From Vibrio algicola (lineage in GTDB: Bacteria; Pseudomonadota; Gammaproteobacteria; Enterobacterales; Vibrionaceae), in contig NZ_CP045699.1 of the NCBI RefSeq assembly GCF_009601765.2, positions 2,108,001-2,172,000 on the forward strand: DNA of 64,000 nt, written 5' to 3'. The position numbers and the translations under genes are program-made. Below the pieces are notes generated by a model. It did no database searches. It had not been told where the DNA came from and saw only the letters and a list, made by a program, of their open reading frames with translations. Numbering within the stretch: the first letter of the stretch is position 1; each line of letters begins with the position of its first letter. Of this stretch, positions 1-9,080 are shown one piece after another.

Positions 1-234
1 GGACACCGTAGTCACACCTTCAATGAATAAGGTCTTATCTCGACTGATCACAATGTTCATTCTGCCTGGTAATGGGCGACCTATTGAATCATAGGTTTTT
101 CTTCCCATCACTACTGGCTTACCTAAGGTGCAACGTTTAAACCAAGCAAAATCAGCCGGAAGGTGCCAAGGCATTTGATTATCCTTGCCAATCACTCGAT
201 TGTTCGCCATTGCGGCTATCATGCTAATTTTCAC
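1..234 (-). CDS. folA: Dihydrofolate reductase, N-terminal part (cut by window edge)
   Basis: Reads leftward from a GTG at 234 and runs off the window, giving 78 residues. The translation shows the classic DHFR start: [20 protein letters not shown], with the NADPH/folate-binding VIG and MPWHLPAD segments, then [18 protein letters not shown] and the NIVISR strand. DHFR reduces dihydrofolate to tetrahydrofolate in the cytoplasm. The GTG is chosen because it gives the usual MKISMIAAM start and has an AAGGATG ribosome site about 9 bases upstream; an in-frame ATG at 222 is possible but has a poorer site. Identity is secure; the C-terminus is not in the window. Confidence 0.95.
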   Translation of the reverse strand, partial: MKISMIAAMANNRVIGKDNQMPWHLPADFAWFKRCTLGKPVVMGRKTYDSIGRPLPGRMNIVISRDKTLFIEGVTTVS

Positions 235-270
235 GCACTATCCATCCTTCAACAGTTAAATATCAGAGGA

Positions 271-735
271 TTATACCACTGACTTACGCCGATAAAATAA
301 TAATCCCGGCATCGCGAGTCCAATCGCTAAACTGGCAATGATAAATATCGCCTGTAAAAAATTATCGATTAATATTGCTAGTAATTCAGGGCTATAACCG
401 ACATGACTCAACTCAACCACTGCGATCATGGCTTTAAAGGCATAAACCCCAGGGATCATTGGGATCATCGCCGCCACAGTGAATACTTTCGGATGAGCTA
501 AGAATCGGTGCGACCAATGCACCCCCACCATCCCCACTAAAGTCGCGGCGCATAATGTCGCCCATTCAATCGGTACGCCATAGTGCAAAAGTAAAAAACG
601 AGTGCCATGACCAAGCGCCCCACCCAGTGCGCAATACTTTAACGCTTTAACCGGCACATTAAACACCAAAGCAAAACCGACCGCTGGAATAGAAGCAAAA
701 AACATATCATTGAGCAGTGCGAGTAATAGATCCAT
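271..735 (-). CDS. yjjB: Threonine/serine exporter family small subunit (YjjB-like)
   Basis: 154-residue membrane protein matching the C-terminal half of ThrE-type exporters (ThrE_2). It has about four or five hydrophobic segments and the family stretch RFLAHPKVFTVAAMIPMIPG. The upstream yjjP supplies the other half of a split transporter. The ATG at 735 overlaps the yjjP stop (TAATG), implying translational coupling; an ATG at 753 would add six residues but would overlap yjjP further. In E. coli the YjjP/YjjB pair has been linked to succinate export, so the substrate here could be an amino acid or a C4 acid. The family is clear; the substrate is not. Confidence 0.85.
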   Translation of the reverse strand: MDLLLALLNDMFFASIPAVGFALVFNVPVKALKYCALGGALGHGTRFLLLHYGVPIEWATLCAATLVGMVGVHWSHRFLAHPKVFTVAAMIPMIPGVYAFKAMIAVVELSHVGYSPELLAILIDNFLQAIFIIASLAIGLAMPGLLFYRRKSVV

Positions 736-1502
736 TAGTGTACCCACCCCCATGCACCAGTGAGCGTCATCGCACCCACAATACCAATACTGGTCGCCAA
801 GGTCAGTAATGTTGCCATCACAAAACGAGCGATTCCCATATTAATATAACCTTTGAGCATATCGGCGGCGGCATTAATTAACGGAAAGCCTGGCACCATC
901 ATTAACACTGAGGAAGCCATAGGAAGAAAAGGGTGACTACCGATTTGATAAATCACCGCTTGTGAGGATATTAATGTGATAACAAAAGAAGTGACGGCAA
1001 AATTAAGCAACGGATTAAAATTTCGGTGAGCTATTTCTTGTCGCACAATCATACCAATCGCTGAGGCGACAAATGTGATAGCAAAGGCAATGCGATCCCC
1101 ACCCGCAAGGTGCGAAAAAGCGGCACAGGATAAACCTATCATTAAAACCACAATCCAACGGTTATGGCGCTTAGGCTTGATTTGTTCGAGTTTATGTTGA
1201 GCTAAGGTAAAATCAAGCACGCGACGCTCAACCATAATACAGATATGTTGAATATCGGTCACAACCGACATATTAATCCCTCGGTCAGGGCTGCGTCTAA
1301 CCGTAGTCACGCAGTTATCATCCATAATGGTGGTGATAATAATAGAACTGGCCGATAACGACACTTCGACTTCTTCCATTCCGCAGGCTAAACCTAAACG
1401 GCGAGTGATATCGGCCACCACCGTGCTTTCCGCGCCGTGGGCTAATAACATCTGTCCCGCATTGATGATAAAGCGGGTTATATTTTTCTGATTTGCTTCC
1501 AT
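735..1502 (-). CDS. yjjP: Threonine/serine exporter family large subunit (YjjP-like)
   Basis: 255-residue protein with a soluble N-terminal domain (about 1-110) and roughly five membrane segments after residue 115, the layout of the ThrE_1/DUF1212 half of split exporters. The segment MVPGFPLINAAADMLKGY (near 205-222) is a typical family motif. The ATG at 1502 has GGAAGAG nine bases upstream; a TTG at 1508 lies too close to that site. It is the first gene of a two-gene unit with yjjB. It probably acts in the inner membrane as one complex with YjjB. Confidence 0.85.
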   Translation of the reverse strand: MEANQKNITRFIINAGQMLLAHGAESTVVADITRRLGLACGMEEVEVSLSASSIIITTIMDDNCVTTVRRSPDRGINMSVVTDIQHICIMVERRVLDFTLAQHKLEQIKPKRHNRWIVVLMIGLSCAAFSHLAGGDRIAFAITFVASAIGMIVRQEIAHRNFNPLLNFAVTSFVITLISSQAVIYQIGSHPFLPMASSVLMMVPGFPLINAAADMLKGYINMGIARFVMATLLTLATSIGIVGAMTLTGAWGWVH

Positions 1503-1533
1503 TGCCAATCACTCTTCCTCATTAAGAAATCAA

Positions 1534-1566
1534 ACTAATAATAGGCTTCCTGCCTATCATTATTAG
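1534..1566. repeat. Imperfect palindrome between yjjP and cgtA
   Basis: ACTAATAATAGGC on the left pairs with GCCTATCATTATTAGT on the right with a small bulge and a short loop. It is not followed by a T-run on either strand. It could be a transcript-end hairpin or a small repeat; no function is assigned. Confidence 0.4.
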
Positions 1567-1602
1567 TGTGCATCACTACGAGATTGGAAAATATGATTTA
1601 AA

Positions 1603-1642
1603 ATAAAAAAGCTGCAAATCTCAAAAGAGAATTGCAGCTTTC
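1603..1642 (-). terminator. Rho-independent terminator of the rplU-rpmA-cgtA operon
   Basis: Arms 1611-1622 and 1627-1638 (GCTGCAAATCTC / GAGAATTGCAGC) form a 12-bp stem with one mismatch and a four-base loop. Read leftward it is followed by a T-run. It lies just after the cgtA stop. Confidence 0.85.
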
Positions 1643-1670
1643 TTGGTATCACTTCAGTTTAAGATGGGGA

Positions 1671-2849
<1,179 letters not shown>

Positions 2850-2938
2850 CTACTCCACCTGCATGTTGGCAAGTCTATTATGAGTGTAGACCACAGACTA
2901 TAAATCCCAGTGATATTGCTATATCTAAATGATTCATT

Positions 2939-2962
2939 CTAGGGGCTAGGGTCTAGGGTCTA
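2939..2962. repeat. Short 7-bp tandem repeat (CTAGGGK, three units)
   Basis: CTAGGGG, CTAGGGT, CTAGGGT, then CTA, in the gap between cgtA and rpmA. It is one of several 7-bp-unit repeats in this window (see amiB-mutL and the broken outer-membrane gene). Confidence 0.6.
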
Positions 2963-2988
2963 TTTCGAATATCAATTGGTACTTTATA

Positions 2989-3020
2989 AATAAAAAACCC
3001 CGCCGTTAAGGCAGGGCTTT
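2989..3020 (-). terminator. Terminator downstream of rpmA
   Basis: On the minus strand CCCTGCC-TTAAC-GGCGGGG is followed by six Ts, a 7-bp GC-rich stem with one G-U pair. It may attenuate read-through from rplU-rpmA into cgtA, so ribosomal protein mRNA would exceed cgtA mRNA. Confidence 0.8.
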
Positions 3021-3044
3021 GAATTCATAATGTAAGTAGAAAAC

Positions 3045-3302
3045 TTATGCAGTTTCGATACTTACAAACTTACGGTTCTTAGGACCTTTAACTTCAAATT
3101 TAACTTTACCTTCAGATAAAGCAAATAGAGTATGGTCTTTACCGATACCAACATTGGTGCCTGCGTGGAATTTAGTACCACGTTGACGAACAATGATGTT
3201 ACCTGCAAGAACAGATTCGCCACCAAAACGCTTCACGCCTAGACGTTTGCTTTCTGAATCGCGACCGTTATTGGTAGAACCACCAGCTTTTTTATGTGCC
3301 AT
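3045..3302 (-). CDS. rpmA: 50S ribosomal protein L27
   Basis: 85-residue protein beginning [20 protein letters not shown], the diagnostic L27 N-terminus that reaches toward the peptidyl transferase centre. The body has the [21 protein letters not shown] core. Its length equals the family norm. It sits 22 bases after rplU in the same operon. Confidence 0.98.
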   Translation of the reverse strand: MAHKKAGGSTNNGRDSESKRLGVKRFGGESVLAGNIIVRQRGTKFHAGTNVGIGKDHTLFALSEGKVKFEVKGPKNRKFVSIETA

Positions 3303-3324
3303 GTTAGCTTCTCCGTTATGTTAA

Positions 3325-3636
3325 TTAAGCGCTGATGCCAGTAATTCTGACTTCAGTGAACCACTGACGGTGGCCCATTTGCTTACGAGAATGCTTACGA
3401 CGACGGAACTTAACGATTTTAATTTTATCGCCACGACCGTGCTTAACTACTTCTGCAGTTACTTTACCGCCAGCAACCAGAGGTGCACCAATAGTGATTT
3501 CCTCACCATTAGCAACCATAAGAACTGAATCAAACTCTACGTTTGCGCCAGTTTCTACGTCCAATTTTTCTAAACGAAGAGTTTGACCTTCGCTTACACG
3601 GTGTTGTTTACCACCAGATTGGAAAACAGCGTACAT
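3325..3636 (-). CDS. rplU: 50S ribosomal protein L21
   Basis: 103-residue protein starting [14 protein letters not shown], the L21 signature, and ending with the basic [19 protein letters not shown] and YTEVRI-like region that binds 23S rRNA. First gene of the leftward rplU-rpmA-cgtA operon, with a strong promoter upstream at 3725-3753. Confidence 0.98.
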   Translation of the reverse strand: MYAVFQSGGKQHRVSEGQTLRLEKLDVETGANVEFDSVLMVANGEEITIGAPLVAGGKVTAEVVKHGRGDKIKIVKFRRRKHSRKQMGHRQWFTEVRITGISA

Positions 3637-3724
3637 ATTTTACTCCGCTTTTTCCGCACAGCATCATGTTAGTTATTTTAAACATATCAGGTGTGCGCTT
3701 AAACTTGTCATCAATAGGGCGCAG

Positions 3725-3753
3725 ATTCTACTTGAGAGCTTAGCCTTTGACAA
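3725..3753 (-). promoter_or_regulatory. Sigma-70 promoter for rplU-rpmA-cgtA
   Basis: On the minus strand TTGTCA (-35, at 3748-3753) and TAGAAT (-10, at 3725-3730) are separated by exactly 17 bases. A GC-rich discriminator (CTGCGCCC) follows, typical of growth-rate and ppGpp-controlled ribosomal promoters. The rest of the rplU-ispB gap (3637-4002) holds no other feature I can support. Confidence 0.65.
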
Positions 3754-4002
3754 GATAAATATTAAAAAAAATGGCGAAAAGATCATCGCCTGATTAAAGT
3801 GGTGTAATGATGCCGTTTAGAGCCGTGTTTATCAATATTTTTTAGTGTAGAATCCAACATTATTTTCATTTATCCCCCAAACCAATTGAAGTAACACTCG
3901 GATATGTCTTATTTGCTTCGACTTTCTGACTGATTCACCGTTAATCAAACAAACGGTGGCTTCAAGTAACATGGGGATATATCACGCTTAACTTTCGCTG
4001 GA

Positions 4003-4980
4003 ATGAATATGGATTTTACTGCTATCCAAGCCTTGACTGCTGATGACATGACCAAAGTGAATGAAACCATTCACGCTCAACTCAATTCAGATGTGAGCCT
4101 AATTAACCAATTAGGCTTTTACATTGTCAGTAGTGGTGGCAAACGAATTCGCCCTTTGCTCGCGCTTATTTCAGCCAAGGCGCTTGGTTATCAAGGTCAA
4201 GACCACATTACCGCCGCCTCATTTGTAGAATTCATTCATACCGCGACGTTACTGCACGATGACGTTGTCGATGAATCTGATATGCGCCGTGGCAAGGAAA
4301 CCGCCAATGCGGCATTTGGTAATGCTGCTAGCGTTCTGGTCGGAGATTACATCTATACTCGCTCATTCCAAATGATGACCGCTTTAGGCTCTTTGGAAAT
4401 CCTCAAGCTAATGAGTGATGCGGTAAACGTAATAGCCGAAGGCGAAGTTCAGCAATTAATGAACTGCAATAATCCAGATACCACAGAAGAAAGCTACATG
4501 CAGGTCATCTATTCGAAAACTGCACGTTTATTTGAAGCGGCCACTCAAATCGGTGCCCTTTTGGTTAACGCCCCGCAACAAACCGAAACTGCGCTGCAAA
4601 ACTACGGTCGTTATTTAGGTACTGCATTCCAATTAATTGATGATGTAATGGACTATACGTCTGATGGTAAAGAGATGGGAAAAAATGTCGGTGATGACCT
4701 TGCTGAAGGCAAACCGACGCTGCCACTGCTTTACGCGATGCGTAATGGTACTCCGGAACAAGCAACCATGATCCGTGAAGCGATTGAGCACTCGAATGGA
4801 ATGGAAAAGCTCGATGCCATTATGGATGCGATGCATCAAACTGGCTCACTGGAGTACACCACTCAACGCGCCGAGCAAGAAGCCGATAAAGCGATTGCAG
4901 AGCTAGCGGTCGTTCCGGAGTCTGAATATAAGCAAGCACTGATCACACTAGCGCATATGGCAGTGAGAAGAACAAAATAG
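4003..4980 (+). CDS. ispB: Octaprenyl diphosphate synthase
   Basis: Trans-prenyltransferase of about 324 residues that makes the C40 side chain of ubiquinone and menaquinone. Both aspartate-rich Mg2+/diphosphate motifs are present (LHDDVVDESDMRRG and LIDDVMDYTSDG), along with GGKRIRPLLAL and GDYIYTRSFQMM. The ATG at 4003 gives MNMDFT; homologues usually begin at MDF, so the ATG at 4009 is an equally good start. It lies divergent from rplU, as is common in Vibrio and E. coli. Confidence 0.96.
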   Translation: MNMDFTAIQALTADDMTKVNETIHAQLNSDVSLINQLGFYIVSSGGKRIRPLLALISAKALGYQGQDHITAASFVEFIHTATLLHDDVVDESDMRRGKETANAAFGNAASVLVGDYIYTRSFQMMTALGSLEILKLMSDAVNVIAEGEVQQLMNCNNPDTTEESYMQVIYSKTARLFEAATQIGALLVNAPQQTETALQNYGRYLGTAFQLIDDVMDYTSDGKEMGKNVGDDLAEGKPTLPLLYAMRNGTPEQATMIREAIEHSNGMEKLDAIMDAMHQTGSLEYTTQRAEQEADKAIAELAVVPESEYKQALITLAHMAVRRTK

Positions 4981-4989
4981 CTTCCGTTT

Positions 4990-5155
4990 TTAGCTTTATA
5001 GCAATTCTATAAATTTAATGACCGTTCAAAATTGAGTACAGAGAAAAGTGTCAAAGACCATGGATGACCTTTATCTCAAGCGACCAAGGACAGATTAGCG
5101 TCTTTTCGGCGTATTCAAATTGAGCAAACATTAAATGGAATTGCTATTAGCTTTA
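4990..5155. mobile_element. MITE-like repeat, copy A, with 9-bp flanking direct repeat
   Basis: A ~148-bp non-coding element (4999-5146) bounded by perfect 9-bp inverted ends TAGCAATTC / GAATTGCTA. It is flanked on both sides by the identical 9-mer TTAGCTTTA (4990-4998 and 5147-5155), as expected for a target-site duplication. The interior matches, on the opposite strand, the element at 43346-43498, and more weakly that at 46453-46597. It has no coding capacity and lies between ispB and the mdh terminator. Confidence 0.8.
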
Positions 5156-5205
5156 GGTTTCCGGCCTTAGGCTTCGTGACCGTAAATAGCGAACGAGATT
5201 AAAAT

Positions 5206-5246
5206 AAAACCCCGTGACGGTTTAAGCCATCACGGGGTTTTGTTTT
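5206..5246 (-). terminator. Terminator of mdh (probably bidirectional)
   Basis: A stem built on CCCCGTGA / TCACGGGG with further pairing toward the TTTAA loop. A-runs and T-runs lie on both sides, so it can end mdh from the right and transcripts entering from the left. Confidence 0.85.
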
Positions 5247-5278
5247 TCTAAAATACTTGTGTAGGTTCGTCTGCTACA

Positions 5279-6214
5279 TTATTGAGCGAACTCTTCACCT
5301 AGGGCAATATCACTCTTCAGTGTTTCTAGCATGCTATCAAAAGCTTGTTGTTCGAAATCACTTAGCTCACCATAGCTTAAGATCTCTTCAACCCCTTGTT
5401 TACCTAAACGAATAGGCTGAGCGAAGAAACGGGCATTTGCGCCATCACCTTCAACATATGCACATTCAACAATACCTTGCTCGCCTTGTAGCGCTTTAAC
5501 TAAAGACAGACCAAAACGATAAGCCGCCTGGCCCATCGACAGTGTAGCTGAACCGCCACCCGCTTTAGCTTCGACCACTTCAGTACCGGCATTTTGAATA
5601 CGCTTAGTTAATGCTGCGGTTTCTTCCGTGCTAAATTCAACGCCCTTCACTTGTGAAAGTAATGGCAGAATAGTCACACCAGAGTGACCACCAATAACCG
5701 GTACTTCTAGACCGTCAAGAGATACCCCTTTTAATTCAGACACAAAGGTTTCTGAACGAATAACGTCAAGAGTAGTAATACCAAATAAACGGTTTTTATT
5801 GTAAACCCCCGCTTTCTTTAATACTTCTGCGGCAATAGGAACCGTAGTATTAACAGGGTTAGTAATAATACCGACACACGCTGTAGGGCAAGTTACCGCA
5901 ATTTTTTCTGCTAATGACTTAACAATACCGGCATTAACATTAAAAAGATCAGAACGGTCCATGCCGGGCTTACGCGCCACACCTGCAGAAATCAGCACCA
6001 CATCCGCACCTTCCAGTGCCGGTGTAGGGTCAACGCCAGCGTAACCTTTAATCGAAACAGGGGTTGGAATATGACTAAGATCAGCCGCAACCCCTGGGGT
6101 TACTGGTGCAATATCATATAACGCAAGATCTGAACCTGCTGGCAAGCCATTTTTAAGCAATAAAGCCAATGCTTGTCCGATACCACCTGCAGCACCAATT
6201 ACCGCTACTTTCAT
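5279..6214 (-). CDS. mdh: Malate dehydrogenase, NAD-dependent
   Basis: 311-residue TCA-cycle enzyme interconverting malate and oxaloacetate. The Rossmann start [21 protein letters not shown], the [20 protein letters not shown] loop with substrate-binding arginines, [16 protein letters not shown], and the catalytic histidine in [16 protein letters not shown] are all visible. Length matches the E. coli enzyme (312). It is transcribed away from argR, the usual gammaproteobacterial arrangement. Confidence 0.98.
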   Translation of the reverse strand: MKVAVIGAAGGIGQALALLLKNGLPAGSDLALYDIAPVTPGVAADLSHIPTPVSIKGYAGVDPTPALEGADVVLISAGVARKPGMDRSDLFNVNAGIVKSLAEKIAVTCPTACVGIITNPVNTTVPIAAEVLKKAGVYNKNRLFGITTLDVIRSETFVSELKGVSLDGLEVPVIGGHSGVTILPLLSQVKGVEFSTEETAALTKRIQNAGTEVVEAKAGGGSATLSMGQAAYRFGLSLVKALQGEQGIVECAYVEGDGANARFFAQPIRLGKQGVEEILSYGELSDFEQQAFDSMLETLKSDIALGEEFAQ

Positions 6215-6505
6215 AAACCTTCTCCTTTGGAAAACAATTTTATAATTACGTCAATAAAGTGACTAAAAACAAACTACAACATAGACATATTGATTACAAT
6301 TCATTAACCTTTAGTTTGAGATCTTCCCCTCATCTGACCTCTTATTTTCAGGTATAAAGGATATTAGGTCAGTGATTAAAATCTCAATAATATATATTAC
6401 ATTTCAATTTTTCTTTTTCGTTAACTCTGCCACCAGTTCTTATTGGCACAAAGTGCCTTTCTATGCGAAAATAATGCAATTCTATGTAAATTAAAGATGT
6501 GTCTC

Positions 6506-6976
6506 ATGCGAAATAGCGATAAACAAGATCAACTCGTCCGTTCATTCAAATCATTATTGAAAGAAGAATGCTTTGGTTCACAAGGCGAAATTGTCGATGC
6601 CCTTAAAGAAGAAGGCTTCGATAATATCAACCAATCTAAAGTCTCTCGCATGCTAACTAAGTTTGGCGCCGTTCGTACCCGCAACGCCAAAATGGACATG
6701 GTGTACTGCTTACCTGCTGAGCTCGGGGTGCCAACAGTATCAAGCTCATTACGAGAATTAGTACTCGATGTTGGTCACAATGATGCGCTCGTAGTGATCC
6801 ATACTGGCCCGGGCGCAGCGCAACTTATCGCGCGTTTATTGGACTCACTAGGTAAGTCAGAAGGCATTCTTGGCGTAGTGGCTGGCGATGATACCATTTT
6901 TATCACCCCGACAATGAATTATACTACAAAGCAACTGTTTGATTCTGTTTGTGATTTATTCGAATACGCCGACTAA
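6506..6976 (+). CDS. argR: Arginine repressor ArgR
   Basis: 156-residue hexameric repressor of arginine biosynthesis. The N-terminal winged helix-turn-helix (about 1-75) contains [20 protein letters not shown] and [19 protein letters not shown]. The C-terminal domain (80-156) has the arginine-binding/oligomerisation stretch [17 protein letters not shown] and [13 protein letters not shown]. The ATG at 6506 (MRNSDKQDQ) matches the family start and length; an in-frame start 63 bases upstream would add an unrelated tail. It is divergent from mdh. I did not find a convincing ARG box in the shared promoter region. Confidence 0.97.
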   Translation: MRNSDKQDQLVRSFKSLLKEECFGSQGEIVDALKEEGFDNINQSKVSRMLTKFGAVRTRNAKMDMVYCLPAELGVPTVSSSLRELVLDVGHNDALVVIHTGPGAAQLIARLLDSLGKSEGILGVVAGDDTIFITPTMNYTTKQLFDSVCDLFEYAD

Positions 6977-6985
6977 AGCAATATT

Positions 6986-7012
6986 GGCGTTCATGACGTG
7001 AACGCCTTCTCA
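6986..7012 (+). terminator. Hairpin after argR
   Basis: GGCGTTCA-TGACG-TGAACGCC forms an 8-bp stem immediately after argR. The following T tract is short (TTCTC), so termination may be partial. Confidence 0.55.
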
Positions 7013-7179
7013 AATACACAACTTTTCTCGTTTTTTTCTACCCCTTCCATGACATTTGCCTTTCGGATAACTGTGTACCTTGTTATTCCCTGTAGAGCCC
7101 TTTGGTTTTCAACTCTAGCAGCAAGGACTTAACGCGATGGATTGCGTTATTTATGGTTAAAACGACAAGGATCGTTACG

Positions 7180-8163
7180 ATGATTTCACCTGATTCACCT
7201 CTGCGCTTTTGCTGGTTATGGCTCGCGTCTGCCTTATTAGTAATTAGCTCCGCTTTACACGCCCAAGAAAATACCTCTATCACCATTGGTAGCGGTTCGG
7301 TCTCGGGTGTCTATTATCCTGCTGGCGCTTCTATCTGTAAGTTAATCAATAAAGGTCGTAAACAACATCATATTCGCTGCTCGGTAGAATCCAGTAATGG
7401 TTCAATCGATAATCTCACTCAGCTGCAAGCGCAAGATATTGATATCGCGATCACTCAAGCTGATTGGCAATACTACGCCTATCATGGCAGTGGTCCTTTT
7501 GCCAGTGCAGGAGCCTATAAAGAGCAGCGCGCTTTGTTCTCTTTGTATAACGAACCTTTTAATTTATTAGTGCGCTCAGACTCAGCCATTCATGGCCTAC
7601 CCGATTTATTAAATAAGCGAGTCAGTTTAGGCAGCAATGGTTCGGGCGATCGCGCCACTATGAATATTTTAATGGCACAATCAAAATGGGATGATGATAG
7701 CTTTGCCTCAACCCAAGCTCTCGCGGGTTCTCATCGCGCTAAAGCATTATGTGATAATCAAATCGATGCTTTTGTGGCTTTTCTTGGCCACCCCAATGCT
7801 TCAATTAAAGAAGCCACCCAAACCTGTAAAGCCCAACTGATTCCGGTGGTCGGAAAAGGGGTAGATAATATTGTTAAACGCAGTGCATTTTATACTTACA
7901 CCACCATACCTGGCGGAATTTACCCTAACAACCCAGACAGCATAAAAACCTTTGGGGTACTATCAACCGTCGTCACCAGCACCGAACTGCCCGATGAAAA
8001 CGCTTATCAAATAACCAAAGCGGTATTTGAAAACTTTGAGATATTCAAACGTCTGCACCCGGCATTTGCCCATTTAAAAAAGCAGAATATGGTCAAAGAT
8101 GGGATTTCAGTGCCACTTCACCCTGGAGCGATCCGTTATTACAAAGAGGTCGGACTGCTATAG
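7180..8163 (+). CDS. TAXI-family TRAP transporter solute-binding protein (orphan)
   Basis: 327-residue periplasmic protein. A basic start and hydrophobic segment (about residues 9-28, ending SSALHAQ) form a signal peptide. The mature part begins with ITIGSGSVSGVYYPAG, the hallmark of the TAXI family (TRAP-associated extracytoplasmic immunogenic). Further family stretches are LGSNGSGDRATMNIL and TTIPGGIYPNN. The ATG at 7180 has AAGGAT seven bases upstream; upstream in-frame ATGs at 7102 and 7153 would put a long tail ahead of the signal. No TRAP membrane subunit is adjacent, so it may serve a permease encoded elsewhere. The ligand cannot be inferred; family members often bind glutamate-like or dicarboxylate compounds. 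Confidence 0.85.
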   Translation: MISPDSPLRFCWLWLASALLVISSALHAQENTSITIGSGSVSGVYYPAGASICKLINKGRKQHHIRCSVESSNGSIDNLTQLQAQDIDIAITQADWQYYAYHGSGPFASAGAYKEQRALFSLYNEPFNLLVRSDSAIHGLPDLLNKRVSLGSNGSGDRATMNILMAQSKWDDDSFASTQALAGSHRAKALCDNQIDAFVAFLGHPNASIKEATQTCKAQLIPVVGKGVDNIVKRSAFYTYTTIPGGIYPNNPDSIKTFGVLSTVVTSTELPDENAYQITKAVFENFEIFKRLHPAFAHLKKQNMVKDGISVPLHPGAIRYYKEVGLL

Positions 8164-8186
8164 TCAACTTGCTGGTTATTTCAGCC

Positions 8187-8221
8187 ATAAAAAAAGCGAT
8201 CCAACCGGATCGCTTTTTTGT
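8187..8221. terminator. Bidirectional terminator between the TAXI gene and rlmB
   Basis: AAAAAGCGATCC-AACC-GGATCGCTTTTT is a perfect 12-bp stem with a four-base loop, A-run left and T-run right. It serves both convergent genes. Confidence 0.9.
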
Positions 8222-8245
8222 GTATAGCATTGCTTCAATGATGGC

Positions 8246-8998
8246 TTATTTTGCCAAGCGTTGTCTTACCGCTTCAAATAAACATACGCCAGTGGCAACC
8301 GATACATTCAAACTTGAAACACTACCTGCCATTGGGATCTTGATTAAATCATCACAGGTTTCACGAGTTAAACGACGCATTCCATCACCTTCTGCGCCCA
8401 TCACAATCGCCAAAGGTCCTGTTAATTTTGCTTGATAGATATCTTGGGTCGCTTCACCCGCTGTACCCACAAACCAGACACCTTGCTCTTGCAGCGCGCG
8501 CATCGTGCGAGCTAAGTTGGTGACACGCACAAATGGAACACTTTCTGCCGCGCCACACGCGACTTTGCTTACTGTACCGGTTAATGGCGCTGACTTATCT
8601 TTGGGTACGATAACCGCGGCAACACCTGCCGCATCGGCATTACGCAAACAAGCGCCTAGATTATGCGGATCCGTCACACCGTCGAGCACCAATAATAACG
8701 GATGCTCACCTTTGGCTTTGTAAGCGATCATAATGTCATCAAGATGATTCTCATTCAGCTGTTTAGCCGGTTTTACTTTAGCGATAATACCTTGGTGGTT
8801 AGCCCCTTCAGACTTGTCATCTAACGCTTTACGCCCCATTTGCTGTACCGAAATACCATACTTCTTTAGTTGGTTAATTACCGGCATTAAACGGTCGTCT
8901 TCACGGCCTTTTAAAACAAAAGCTTCAATTAAGCGCGCAGGATCTTTTTCTAGAACCGCATTGATGGCGTGGATGCCAAAGATAAATTCGTTACTCAT
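8246..8998 (-). CDS. rlmB: 23S rRNA 2'-O-methyltransferase RlmB (Gm2251)
   Basis: 250-residue SpoU/TrmH-family enzyme methylating G2251 in the peptidyl transferase region of 23S rRNA. The N-terminal L30e-like substrate domain (1-75) begins [18 protein letters not shown]. The SPOUT domain has the three family motifs: [29 protein letters not shown] and [15 protein letters not shown]. It follows rnr by 82 bases on the same strand, the normal rnr-rlmB operon. Confidence 0.96.
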   Translation of the reverse strand: MSNEFIFGIHAINAVLEKDPARLIEAFVLKGREDDRLMPVINQLKKYGISVQQMGRKALDDKSEGANHQGIIAKVKPAKQLNENHLDDIMIAYKAKGEHPLLLVLDGVTDPHNLGACLRNADAAGVAAVIVPKDKSAPLTGTVSKVACGAAESVPFVRVTNLARTMRALQEQGVWFVGTAGEATQDIYQAKLTGPLAIVMGAEGDGMRRLTRETCDDLIKIPMAGSVSSLNVSVATGVCLFEAVRQRLAK

Positions 8999-9010
8999 GG
9001 TCTACCTTGT

Positions 9011-9062
9011 GGGTCGATCATCGACCCCATATTAATTATGGATCGATCTTAGTGATCGATCC
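9011..9062. repeat. Two adjacent perfect hairpins between rnr and rlmB
   Basis: GGGTCGAT-C-ATCGACCC (9011-9027) and GGATCGATC-TTAGT-GATCGATCC (9040-9062) lie back to back in the rnr-rlmB gap. They share the core GATCGATC. Neither has a T-run, so they are more likely mRNA-stability or processing stems than terminators; the first sits just upstream of the rlmB ribosome site. Confidence 0.6.
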
Positions 9063-9080
9063 TAATGACTGAAAATAATA

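Noticed and set aside
6215..6505. ARG box in the mdh-argR gap
   Set aside because: Sequences such as TTGATTACAATTCATT near 6289 have the wrong spacing for the TGAAT-N4-ATTCA consensus.
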